Of a DNA stretch of 7,748 nucleotides, positions 1-6,784 are shown in pieces. The DNA lies in contig CAMZFJ010000073.1 of the NCBI GenBank assembly GCA_947306025.1, forward strand, positions 1 to 7,748, given 5' to 3'. The notes under the pieces were generated by a model that was not told where the DNA came from, searched no databases, and saw only the letters and a list, made by a program, of their open reading frames with translations. Made by a program: the position numbers and the translations under genes. The stretch's first letter is position 1, and every line of letters starts with the position of its first letter. Source of the DNA: an uncultured Fibrobacter sp. (GTDB taxonomy: Bacteria; Fibrobacterota; Fibrobacteria; Fibrobacterales; Fibrobacteraceae).

Positions 1-3000
1 TCAAGGCGGATACGGGCTCTGGCAAGTCCACGCAGCTGCCGAAGTTTTTGCTCGAGTGGTTTTTAGCTAAAACGCGAGAGGCTGCGGCCCATACCCCAGA
101 GGGCGAAGCCCGAGCCCATACCCCACAGCCCTTTAAGATTGGCGTTACCGAGCCTCGGCGTTTGGCGGCGATTTCTATTGCTGACCGTTTGCGCGAAGAA
201 CTCAAGGACGAAAATTTAGTCAGCACAAAAATCCGTTTTTGGGAGCAAGGTACGAACGAAGCTCCCATCAAGGTAATGACGGATGGTATTTTGTTGCAGG
301 AGTTCCGCAAGGATAGGCTGTTCCGCCAGTACAATGCCATCATGATTGACGAAGCGCATGAGCGTTCGTTGAATATTGATATTCTGCTTGGCATTTTCAA
401 GACGGTTCTCGCTCGTCGCCCGGACTTCAAGTTGATTGTTGCGTCGGCAACGCTCGATGCAAAGCTCTTTGAAGAGTTTTACGACAACAGCTGCGTGATG
501 GAAGCGGAAGGCCGCACGTTCCCCGTCGATGTGGAGTATTATTTCTCGGACTATGGTTCGGCAGGCTCACCGACCTTCAGTTCCCTGAGCTTGTCGAAGG
601 GAAATGAGTCGAAGGATTTCCGGGACATTTCGGGCAAGGGTGATTCGGGCTTGATCGAAGAAGCTCGCGATGCGATTCTCGATTTGGAAACGCGGCACCG
701 CGATCACTTGCTCTGCTTTTTGCCAACGGAACGCGACATTCAAGATTTGATGGGTGAACTTGCGCATGAGCTTGATGCAGCGACGTTTGATGTGCTGCCG
801 CTTTATGGGCGCATGAGTCCCGACGAACAGCGGCGCATTTTCAAGCATACGGGCAAGACCCGCGTTGTCTTGGCGACGAACATTGCAGAAACGTCCTTGA
901 CGATTCCGGGAATCGCTTACGTTGTCGATACGGGTATGGCCCGAATCTCGCGCTACAATGCGCAGGCGAGAATCCAGGGGCTTCCCGTCGAAGAAATTTC
1001 GAAGGCCAGCGCGCGGCAGCGCACTGGACGCGCGGGGCGCGTGAAGCCCGGCGTGTGCATTCGTCTTTACTCTCCCGAGAATTTTGAAAAGCGCGATGAA
1101 TTCACGGAGCCAGAAATTCGCCGTAGCAATCTTGCGAACGTGGTGCTACAACTCCGCAGTCTCGGACTTGAACTCGAAAACTTCCCGTTCTTGCAGTCGC
1201 CTCCGCATTCCGCTTTCCGCGGGGCTTACAAGACGTTGTTTGAACTTGGGGCGCTCACGGCTGATATTTCTAGCGGGCATGTGACCAAGCTCGGTCGCGA
1301 AATGACGAAGCTCCCGATGGATGTTTCGCTTTCGGCGGTGTTGCTCCGTGCTCGTGATTCGGGCGTGTTGCAGCCGGCGCTCATCGTGTGTTCTGCACTC
1401 AGCATCCAGGACCCGCGCGTGGTTCCGAACGAAGAACCCGAGCGCACTCGTATCCGCCAATTGCATCGAAAATTCTGCGGTCACAAGAGCGATTTTCTCG
1501 TTTACGTTTCGATGTGGAATGCGTTCTGTACAGATTGGGATGGAAAGTCTTGGAACAAACTCCGCAAGTTCTGCGACAAGAACAGCATGCATTTTTTGCG
1601 CTTGCGTGAATGGGTGGATTTATACGAACAGTTCAGCCGCATTCTCGATGTAAAGTTTGAGAATAGAGTTTGTCCGTTCGATTCGTTCCATCGCGATAAT
1701 TTGCACATTGCGCTCCTTGCAGGATTCTTGGGCGGTGTGGCGCATCGCGATATCGAAAACGGTTGTTACCGCTTGGTGAGCGGCCGCGAAACGCACGTGT
1801 TCCCGGGCAGCGACCTTTATGCAAAAAGCGTGGAATGGCTGTTCAGTGCCGAAGTTCGCGAAACGAGCCGCACGTTCCTCACCAAAGCTGCGGAAATTAG
1901 GCCGGAATGGATTTTGCAAGTCGCGGAACAATTCTGCACGCGCCGCTGGTTTGAACCCACATGGAACAAGGAACGTGGCTTTGTCGAAGCCGTCGAAGAA
2001 GTAAGTTTCCGCGGGCTTGTGATTAGCCGTGGCCATCGCGTCGATTACGCTCGCGTGAATCCCGAAGATTGCGCGCAAATCTTTTGGCGCGAAGCGGTGG
2101 TGATGGGCGAGGTGGCACGACCATTCCCGTTCATGACGCACAACGAACGAGTCGTTGAAAATCTCCATGCGCTCGAAGCGCGTAAACGCCAGTTCGGGCT
2201 TGCTCCCAGCGAAGACGCTCTTGTGGAATACTACACGCGAATTGCGGGTAAAGTAAATTCTATCAAGACGCTTAAAGACTACATTCACGAACACACCGAC
2301 CAGTTCTTGAAATTCGATGAAGCCTATTGGCTTTCGATGAATGGCAATGGCGTGAGTGGCTTGGCCGAGTCGTTCGGCAATAGCGGATTTTCTAATCGTA
2401 TTGTCATTCCGGGCTCCGAATCGGAATCGGTATCCCGTTCGAAGAATGGAAACTCAAAGCTCACTGCTCAATCCTCAAAGGTGCGTAGCACCGACCCCAT
2501 ACCTCAAACCCCTTCTCTTGGCGGTAGCATCGAAAAGTTCCGCATTGGCAATCGCATTGTCATGGGCGAGATGGTGTTTGATGCGACCCGCGATTGCGAT
2601 GGTATCACGCTCAATTTGCCATACGACTTGCTGACGGAAATTTCTCCGGCGAAGTTTGCCATGTGTATTCAGCAATGGCGCGAGTGGATGATTGAATCCG
2701 TGATTCGCGAAATGCCGAAGAGCGTCAAGAAGTCGCTCGAAGCCAAACGCACTGCGATTGATGACGAATTTTATGCGGCACTTGAAAACTTCCCGCATAA
2801 GGCTCCGCTGTTGCTCCTTTACGAAGTCTTTTCGAATACGAAGGAAATCCGCTCTGGCGCTAACGGCGCAAGCATTGACGTGCCAACGGTCAATCCGGAC
2901 AAAGAAAATCATTTGCGCTTGCATTTGGTCGTTTCGAAGCCTGGATTCCAGGAACCGTATAAACTCGAAATTTCTCCGGAATGGGGTTCTTACCGCATGT

Positions 3001-3947
3001 TCCTTGCGGTGCGCCCGGCGGTCGTTAGCTTTGGTATTGATTTCCCGCTCGAAGAAATGCGCTTTGGTTGGCGCCTTGGTGAATCGGCCTTGATGGGCGC
3101 TGACGAATCCCGTTTTTGGCAAGATTTTCGCAAACGCTTGGAAAAACCTTTGGGCCCTTCGGCGGGCTCAGGGACCTACGCTTCACAGCTTTCCGAAGAC
3201 AAAACACAGCTTATTGCCGATCGCTTGAATTTGCTCGAAACGGGCGGGCTCTTTGCGGATGGTTTTGAAACGGCCCTTAAAATCTGGGTAGCGAAATCAC
3301 TTGCTGCCGATAGCCTTGATGCGAATCGCTGTGTCCGATTTACAGGGCTTGAATTTTCGCGTGGCAAAAAGATTCGCGACTTTAAGAGCCTTGCGGCAAA
3401 CACCCGCAGCGAAGACGAAGAAATCCGCCTCTCGCTTGTGCGAGCCACTTACGAAGCAGGCCTTATCAGTGCCGAGGTGTTTGTCAAGTGCTGGAATTTG
3501 CTGAAAGATTTTAGCGTGAACATGCGCAACGCGAACGAAAAGTCGACTTTAAAAAATAAAATAATAATAGCGATCCATTCGGCGTACCAAAAAGAGCTTA
3601 CTTTGTTTGAGCGTCTGTGCGCTGTCTCGCCGCTTCTGGGTGTATCTCTCGATTCCCACGCCCGCGAAAACACGGAACTTTCCGCCAACACGCTCCGCGA
3701 ATATTTCCGACCGTACTTGAAAGCTCGTTACCTCAAGGATCACGAACTCAAAAACGCCCGCGAACTTCTCGGCAAAATCGACCGCACGCCGGTGGATAAC
3801 GAGGAATACGCCGACCTTTACCTACAGGCGAAGGCGCTCTTGGAAGATTTTGAAATCCTCAAGTACAAGCGCAAAGGCAACGATGCCGAAGATATTGTGG
3901 AAGAAGACGCTTTGGCGAGGTTGAAAGGCCGTTTTGGACGACTTTAA
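1..3947 (+). CDS. hrpA: ATP-dependent DEAH-box RNA helicase HrpA, 5'-truncated by window edge
   Basis: This is a cytoplasmic ATP-dependent RNA helicase; bacterial HrpA acts in mRNA processing and ribosome-related RNA remodelling. Reading from base 3, the frame opens directly on the Walker A region (GSGKS, 15-29), so the true start lies upstream. The TTG at 48 is not a start, because it falls after Walker A. The helicase motifs follow in order: TEPRRLAA (motif Ia), DEAH (348-359), SAT (444-452), ATNIAETS (873-896) and QRTGRAGR (1017-1040). The HA2/OB-type region comes next, then a DUF3418-like part from about 2575 with LPYDLL and MPKSVKK, which resemble E. coli HrpA. About 1314 codons are present, although the part before Walker A is missing, so the protein is longer than E. 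coli HrpA (about 1300 aa). In-frame repeat insertions explain part of the excess. The C-terminal 300 or so residues are hard to align with E. coli from memory. The stop TAA is at 3945-3947. Confidence 0.93.
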   Translation, partial: KADTGSGKSTQLPKFLLEWFLAKTREAAAHTPEGEARAHTPQPFKIGVTEPRRLAAISIADRLREELKDENLVSTKIRFWEQGTNEAPIKVMTDGILLQEFRKDRLFRQYNAIMIDEAHERSLNIDILLGIFKTVLARRPDFKLIVASATLDAKLFEEFYDNSCVMEAEGRTFPVDVEYYFSDYGSAGSPTFSSLSLSKGNESKDFRDISGKGDSGLIEEARDAILDLETRHRDHLLCFLPTERDIQDLMGELAHELDAATFDVLPLYGRMSPDEQRRIFKHTGKTRVVLATNIAETSLTIPGIAYVVDTGMARISRYNAQARIQGLPVEEISKASARQRTGRAGRVKPGVCIRLYSPENFEKRDEFTEPEIRRSNLANVVLQLRSLGLELENFPFLQSPPHSAFRGAYKTLFELGALTADISSGHVTKLGREMTKLPMDVSLSAVLLRARDSGVLQPALIVCSALSIQDPRVVPNEEPERTRIRQLHRKFCGHKSDFLVYVSMWNAFCTDWDGKSWNKLRKFCDKNSMHFLRLREWVDLYEQFSRILDVKFENRVCPFDSFHRDNLHIALLAGFLGGVAHRDIENGCYRLVSGRETHVFPGSDLYAKSVEWLFSAEVRETSRTFLTKAAEIRPEWILQVAEQFCTRRWFEPTWNKERGFVEAVEEVSFRGLVISRGHRVDYARVNPEDCAQIFWREAVVMGEVARPFPFMTHNERVVENLHALEARKRQFGLAPSEDALVEYYTRIAGKVNSIKTLKDYIHEHTDQFLKFDEAYWLSMNGNGVSGLAESFGNSGFSNRIVIPGSESESVSRSKNGNSKLTAQSSKVRSTDPIPQTPSLGGSIEKFRIGNRIVMGEMVFDATRDCDGITLNLPYDLLTEISPAKFAMCIQQWREWMIESVIREMPKSVKKSLEAKRTAIDDEFYAALENFPHKAPLLLLYEVFSNTKEIRSGANGASIDVPTVNPDKENHLRLHLVVSKPGFQEPYKLEISPEWGSYRMFLAVRPAVVSFGIDFPLEEMRFGWRLGESALMGADESRFWQDFRKRLEKPLGPSAGSGTYASQLSEDKTQLIADRLNLLETGGLFADGFETALKIWVAKSLAADSLDANRCVRFTGLEFSRGKKIRDFKSLAANTRSEDEEIRLSLVRATYEAGLISAEVFVKCWNLLKDFSVNMRNANEKSTLKNKIIIAIHSAYQKELTLFERLCAVSPLLGVSLDSHARENTELSANTLREYFRPYLKARYLKDHELKNARELLGKIDRTPVDNEEYADLYLQAKALLEDFEILKYKRKGNDAEDIVEEDALARLKGRFGRL
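87..125 (+). repeat. In-frame repeat insertion between helicase motifs I and Ia
   Basis: The 12-mer GCCCATACCCCA occurs at 87-98 and 114-125. The offset is 27 bp (nine codons), so both copies encode AHTP. Between them, GGGC-GAA-GCCC (101-111) can form a small hairpin. E. coli HrpA has only about four residues between the equivalent flanks, whereas roughly 20 extra residues lie here. Bases 101-125 align with 2481-2506 at 21 of 25 positions with one 1-nt gap, so this is a copy of a dispersed element rather than only a local duplication. Confidence 0.7.
557..598 (+). repeat. In-frame palindromic repeat in hrpA (copy 1)
   Basis: The left arm TTCGGCAGGCTCA (557-569) pairs with the right arm TGAGCTTGTCGAA (586-598) over 13 positions, two of them G-U wobbles, around a 16-nt loop. 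The left arm is identical to the reverse complement of 7542-7554 in the downstream intergenic region, and 12 of 13 bases match 3158-3170. It encodes SAGSPTFSSLSLSK in the hrpA frame, at a spot between helicase motifs III and IV where E. coli HrpA is shorter. GTCGAAGG at 593-600 recurs at 608-615. Confidence 0.75.
2401..2417 (+). repeat. Interspersed repeat end (TTGTCATT type) inside hrpA linker
   Basis: These 17 bases, beginning TTGTCATTCCGGGCTCC, match the intergenic 7496-7512 (TTGTCATTGCGAGCCCC) at 14 of 17 positions. The following bases contain TCCGA-A-TCGGA (2415-2425), a short palindrome. The stretch encodes an Ile-Val-Ile-Pro-Gly and Ser-Glu-rich segment in a linker just before the DUF3418-like region. 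It appears to be a fragment of a dispersed element absorbed in frame. Confidence 0.55.
2453..2480 (+). repeat. Degenerate heptanucleotide tandem repeat, four units, inside hrpA
   Basis: Four consecutive 7-bp units are visible: CTCAAAG (2453-2459), CTCACTG (2460-2466), CTCAATC (2467-2473) and CTCAAAG (2474-2480). All share CTCA at the same phase. The unit length is not a multiple of three, so gain or loss of one unit would shift the hrpA frame. It encodes a Ser/Lys/Gln-rich linker and sits between the TTGTCATT-type fragment and the CCCATACC-type element. Confidence 0.6.
2480..2506 (+). repeat. Hairpin plus CCCATACC-type repeat in hrpA linker
   Basis: A perfect small hairpin, GGTGC-GTA-GCACC (2480-2492), is followed by GACCCCATACCTCA (2493-2506). 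The arrangement matches the element at 101-125, where a GGGC-GAA-GCCC hairpin is followed by GAGCCCATACCCCA. The hrpA reading frame over this copy is shifted by one relative to the first: it reads Pro-Ile-Pro here and His-Thr-Pro there. The element was therefore tolerated in two phases. Confidence 0.65.
3157..3198 (+). repeat. In-frame palindromic repeat in hrpA (copy 2)
   Basis: CTTCGGCGGGCT (3157-3168) pairs with AGCTTTCCGAAG (3187-3198) over 12 positions with one mismatch and two G-U wobbles. Bases 3158-3176 fit the 19-bp consensus TTCGGCRGGCTCANNGACC, shared with 557-575 and with the reverse complement of 7536-7554. The protein reads SAGSGTYASQLSE here, so the element is in the same orientation and phase as the copy at 557, which also gives SAGS. 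It lies in the C-terminal part of hrpA. Confidence 0.7.
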
Positions 3948-3984
3948 GTACTCTCATGACCTTGAATTTGCTAAATTTGACGCG

Positions 3985-4788
3985 ATGAAATCTCTTATTC
4001 GAATATTACTTGCTTTCAGTTTGGTGCTTTTGGCCGCCTGCAGGTCCGAAGACCCTGTCATTGTTACAGTGGGTGACTCCAAGCTGCACCAGTCGGAGAT
4101 TTATACGTACGCTCCTGATTGGGATTCTTGGGGCGACAACGAACGCATTCTCTTTTTGCAGCACTGGATTGATGAAGAACTCGTCTACCAGCAGGCTGTG
4201 AAAAACGGTGCGCTCAATGATTCTGCGCTGATCCGCATGCTCGAACGTACGAAACGCAAAATTGTAGCCGATTACTACATGCAGACGTTCCTCGATACGA
4301 TGATGGTGAGCGACGGCGAAAAAATTGACTTTTATCATAAGAACAAGAATCTTTATTTGAACGGAAAGACAAGAGTGTCGGGCGCTATCCTTTCGTTTGG
4401 CGACTGGAAGTCCTCTGTGATTTATTACAAGGAATTCAAGAACACCAAGTTTGAATCGATTCCGCCGAACCACCGATTGGTTAAGCGCATGAGGGAATTC
4501 GATGGTGTCGATAAAACGCCGGACCCGTGCATGATTCCGTCGATTCATAAAGCTGTCATGGGCCGTATTACGCCGATGAAAGTTTGCGACGGCGCTGCAA
4601 AGATTGCCGTGATTACAAACCGCCTGGATTCCGCTGACGCGCGTCCGCTTGATGAGGTGATTGAAGATGTTTCCATGCAGGCTTGGATGGAACACCAGAA
4701 CGTCGTTTTGAAGCGCCTCAAGGACGAATGGAAAACGGGTATCCCCATAATTACGAAGATGAACGTACTTAGTGAAAAGGAAAAATAA
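3985..4788 (+). CDS. SurA_N/PpiC-like envelope lipoprotein with degenerate parvulin region
   Basis: A predicted 267-residue lipoprotein, probably a periplasm-facing folding factor. The chosen start is ATG 3985: it places a type II signal peptide, MKSLIRILLAFSLVLLAAC, with lipobox LAAC and acylated Cys19. The upstream in-frame TTG at 3934 would overlap hrpA and bury the signal peptide, although AAAGG precedes it. Mature residue +2 is Arg, not Asp, consistent with outer-membrane sorting under the E. coli rule. The N-terminal half (VIVTVGDSKLHQSEI, then a helical WIDEELVYQQAV segment) resembles SurA/PrsA N-terminal chaperone domains. RVSGAILSF resembles the first parvulin strand but lacks its His. 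The GGDLG-like middle is absent, and the C-terminal ARPLDEVIEDV resembles a parvulin tail. Two cysteines (PDPC, MKVC) could form a disulfide. The stop overlaps the next start by one base (TAATG), suggesting translational coupling. PPIase activity is doubtful. Confidence 0.82.
   Translation: MKSLIRILLAFSLVLLAACRSEDPVIVTVGDSKLHQSEIYTYAPDWDSWGDNERILFLQHWIDEELVYQQAVKNGALNDSALIRMLERTKRKIVADYYMQTFLDTMMVSDGEKIDFYHKNKNLYLNGKTRVSGAILSFGDWKSSVIYYKEFKNTKFESIPPNHRLVKRMREFDGVDKTPDPCMIPSIHKAVMGRITPMKVCDGAAKIAVITNRLDSADARPLDEVIEDVSMQAWMEHQNVVLKRLKDEWKTGIPIITKMNVLSEKEK
4777..4781 (+). promoter_or_regulatory. Shine-Dalgarno AAGGA for the SurA-like gene
   Basis: AAGGA ends six bases before ATG 4788 and lies inside the last codons of the upstream lipoprotein gene. 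It supports ATG 4788 as the start and fits coupled translation across the one-base overlap. Confidence 0.6.
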
Positions 4789-6065
4789 TGAATCGTATTG
4801 CCTCTTTAGTTTTTGCTCTTTGCACCGCTTGCTTTGCCGAACCTGTGTTGATGGAAGGCATTGCGGCAGTCGTCGATGGCAAGCCGATTATGCGCTCGGA
4901 GTTCATGAACAATCTTTACAGGTTCCAGGATACGCCTGAAGCTTCGAGCATGACGGAAGCGCAACAGAAAGAAGCTGTTCTGAACCGCTTGATTGAAGAA
5001 AAAGTTTTGCTCAGCCGCATTGACCGCGATTCGATTGTGATTTCAGAATCCGAAGTGGACCAGCGTGTGACCGCTCATTTGCAGTCGATTGCCGCAAGCC
5101 AGAAGATTGACATGGCGACTCTTGAAAAGGCTGTGCGCGCTCAGCTCGGCCTTTCGATGATCCAGTACCGTGAACAGCTCGGCAAGCAAATCCGTAACCA
5201 CATGGAAATTTCCCGTGTGCGCCAGCTCCATGTGGGCACCATCCACCCGACCAAGAAAGAAGTGGATGCGTTCTACAAGGACTACAAGGATTCCCTCCCG
5301 CGCCAGTTCAATTGCGTTTTGCTGAGCCACATCCAGCTCCCGATCAAGCCGGATTCCATGATTGTGGACTCTGTGAAGCGCGAAGCGGAAAAGCTGATTG
5401 ATAGCTTGAACCTTGGCATTAAATTTGAACTTTTAGCTCAGCGCCATTCGCAGGATAGCTCTGCCGCAAAGGGCGGCGACCTCGGTTATTTCAAGCGTGG
5501 GCTTTTGGACCCGGCTTTTGAACAGGCGATTGCCCGTTTGAAGAATGGTCACTATGCTTCGACTCCGGTTAAGACGGACTTGGGTTGGCACATTGCTCGC
5601 GTGATTGGCCGTAAAGAAGATGGCGTGCGTTCTGCACAAATTCTCTTGCGCACGATCCCGACCGCAAAGGATACGGCAGCTGTGGTGGCACTTGCTGATT
5701 CTCTCCGCAAAACGATTACGACAAAGGAACAATTTGCAACGGCCGCTAAGAAGTTCAGTGAAGACAAGTCCAGCAACTTCCAGGGCGGTTTGCTCGGCTG
5801 GTTCCAGCGTAACGAAATGGAACCCGCTTATGTGGACCCGGTCGCTAACTTGAATGTCGGTGAAATTTCGGAACCGGTCATGATTGACGGCGCTTACCAC
5901 TTGTTCCGTCTCGACGATTCTCGTCAGGTGCGCGAACTTACGCTCGAAGAAGATTACGGCAAGATTGAACTCATGGCCGCAACGCACTTGGAAAACGAAA
6001 AGCTCGAAAAGCTTATCAAGAAGTGGCGCAAAGAAGTTCTTGTCGAAATCAGAATGACGGAATAA
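4788..6065 (+). CDS. surA: SurA-like periplasmic peptidyl-prolyl cis-trans isomerase with two parvulin domains
   Basis: A 425-residue exported chaperone/PPIase that by family assists folding of outer-membrane proteins in the periplasm. The type I signal peptide is MNRIASLVFALCTACFA, with likely cleavage before EPV. A SurA N-terminal chaperone domain spans about residues 22-150 (GIAAVVDGKPIMRSEF; LIEEKVLL). Parvulin 1 is about 174-275 and keeps canonical features: SHIQL, GGDLGYF, DPAF and GWHI. Parvulin 2 is about 281-378 and keeps GGLLGWF and YHLF, but SAQILL replaces the usual SHILI-type strand, so the first active-site His is lost. A Lys/Glu-rich helix (about 382-415) closes the protein, as in SurA. 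The length is close to E. coli SurA (428 aa). The gene overlaps the lipoprotein gene by one base and is one base from ftsE. Family assignment is firm; orthology to E. coli surA is inferred. Confidence 0.9.
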   Translation: MNRIASLVFALCTACFAEPVLMEGIAAVVDGKPIMRSEFMNNLYRFQDTPEASSMTEAQQKEAVLNRLIEEKVLLSRIDRDSIVISESEVDQRVTAHLQSIAASQKIDMATLEKAVRAQLGLSMIQYREQLGKQIRNHMEISRVRQLHVGTIHPTKKEVDAFYKDYKDSLPRQFNCVLLSHIQLPIKPDSMIVDSVKREAEKLIDSLNLGIKFELLAQRHSQDSSAAKGGDLGYFKRGLLDPAFEQAIARLKNGHYASTPVKTDLGWHIARVIGRKEDGVRSAQILLRTIPTAKDTAAVVALADSLRKTITTKEQFATAAKKFSEDKSSNFQGGLLGWFQRNEMEPAYVDPVANLNVGEISEPVMIDGAYHLFRLDDSRQVRELTLEEDYGKIELMAATHLENEKLEKLIKKWRKEVLVEIRMTE

Positions 6066-6066
6066 T

Positions 6067-6756
6067 ATGATCCATTTTACCCACGTCACGAAATCTTACG
6101 AAGCCAACTGGAAGGCGTTGAACAACGTCACCTTCCGTATTAACAAGGGCGAGTTTGTTTTCTTGACGGGGCATTCTGGCGCTGGAAAATCAACGCTTTT
6201 GCGCTTAATTTATATGGACGAACGTCCGGATGAACTGCGTGGCGGCCAGGTGATGGTCAAGTTCTCGGACAACGTCCTGTACGATAGCAAGAACACTCCG
6301 GACGATAGAATCCAGGCGCTCCGCCGCAAGATGGGAATTATTTTCCAGGACTTTAAGCTGTTGCCGGACCGCAATGTTTTTGAAAACGTGGCGCTAGCTC
6401 TCCGTATTGTAGGCACTCCGAGCAATAAGATTAACGGTGCGGTTTTTGACGCTCTTGCGCTTGTGGGAATTTCACAGAAACGCTTTGCGATGCCTTACAC
6501 GCTCTCGGGCGGTGAGCAGCAACGTGTGGCGATTGCCCGCGCGATGGTGCACAATCCGTATTTGCTTTTGGCAGACGAACCGACCGGTAACTTGGACCCG
6601 AAAAACGCTGAAGAAGTTTTTTGCATTTTCAAGGAAATCAATGCCCGCGGCACCACGATTTTGATGGCTACGCATAACCCGGATTTTTATTTGAACAGCC
6701 CGTTCCGCCGCCTCGAACTCAGCCACGGTGAATTACTTAACAGAGATATTCTTTAG
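6067..6756 (+). CDS. ftsE: FtsE-type ABC transporter ATP-binding protein
   Basis: A 229-residue cytoplasmic ATPase. FtsE pairs with the membrane protein FtsX at the divisome and couples ATP hydrolysis to control of peptidoglycan hydrolases. The visible ABC motifs are Walker A GHSGAGKST (35-43), Q-loop IIFQDFKLL (Gln94), signature LSGGEQQR (146-153), Walker B LLLADEP (166-172) followed by TGNLD, and the switch His in ATHNPDF (His203). The segment of about 57-85 (ELRGGQVMVKFSDNVLYDSKN) is a little longer than in E. coli FtsE. The ATG lies one base after the surA stop with no clear Shine-Dalgarno, so translation is probably coupled. No ftsX follows in the window, although ftsE and ftsX are usually adjacent. 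LolD or another ABC-ATPase subfamily is the main alternative, but the LIYMDERPDEL and FQDFKLLPDRNVFENVALALRI stretches look more FtsE-like. Confidence 0.85.
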   Translation: MIHFTHVTKSYEANWKALNNVTFRINKGEFVFLTGHSGAGKSTLLRLIYMDERPDELRGGQVMVKFSDNVLYDSKNTPDDRIQALRRKMGIIFQDFKLLPDRNVFENVALALRIVGTPSNKINGAVFDALALVGISQKRFAMPYTLSGGEQQRVAIARAMVHNPYLLLADEPTGNLDPKNAEEVFCIFKEINARGTTILMATHNPDFYLNSPFRRLELSHGELLNRDIL

Positions 6757-6779
6757 ATTGCATCTTGTGTGAATGTTTT

Positions 6780-6784
6780 GGAGG
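6780..6784 (+). promoter_or_regulatory. Strong Shine-Dalgarno GGAGG
   Basis: GGAGG lies nine bases before ATG 6794 and is the strongest ribosome binding site in the window. It fixes the start of the exported protein gene. The upstream operon genes have weak or coupled initiation, which suggests this gene is expressed independently or at a different level. No convincing -35/-10 pair is visible in the 37-base gap after ftsE. Confidence 0.65.

Noticed and set aside
48..50. TTG as the start codon of the helicase
   Set aside because: The same frame is open to the left edge and already contains the Walker A motif at 15-29, so the gene begins upstream of the window.
87..125. Possible CRISPR repeats
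   Set aside because: There are only two copies of a 12-mer, inside a conserved coding gene and in frame, with no array of similar spacers.
1620..2294. Minus-strand open frame of 224 codons opposite hrpA
   Set aside because: It lies opposite strongly coding hrpA sequence, has no recognisable domain, and is the kind of antisense frame expected from the codon bias here. The same applies to the minus-strand frames at 2475-3122, 4006-4695 and 5433-6089.
2480..2492. GGTGC-GTA-GCACC hairpin as a terminator
   Set aside because: The stem is only 5 bp, no T-tract follows, and it lies inside an open coding frame that continues for another 1.4 kb.
3550..3570. A-rich run in hrpA (A6 followed by TAAAATAATAATAG) as a programmed frameshift site
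   Set aside because: The frame continues normally on both sides, and there is no stimulatory structure or alternative frame of useful length. It is probably just an AT-rich patch.
3934..3936. TTG as the start of the lipoprotein gene
   Set aside because: It would overlap hrpA by 14 bases and put 17 mostly charged or polar residues before the signal peptide. ATG 3985 gives a textbook lipoprotein signal sequence.
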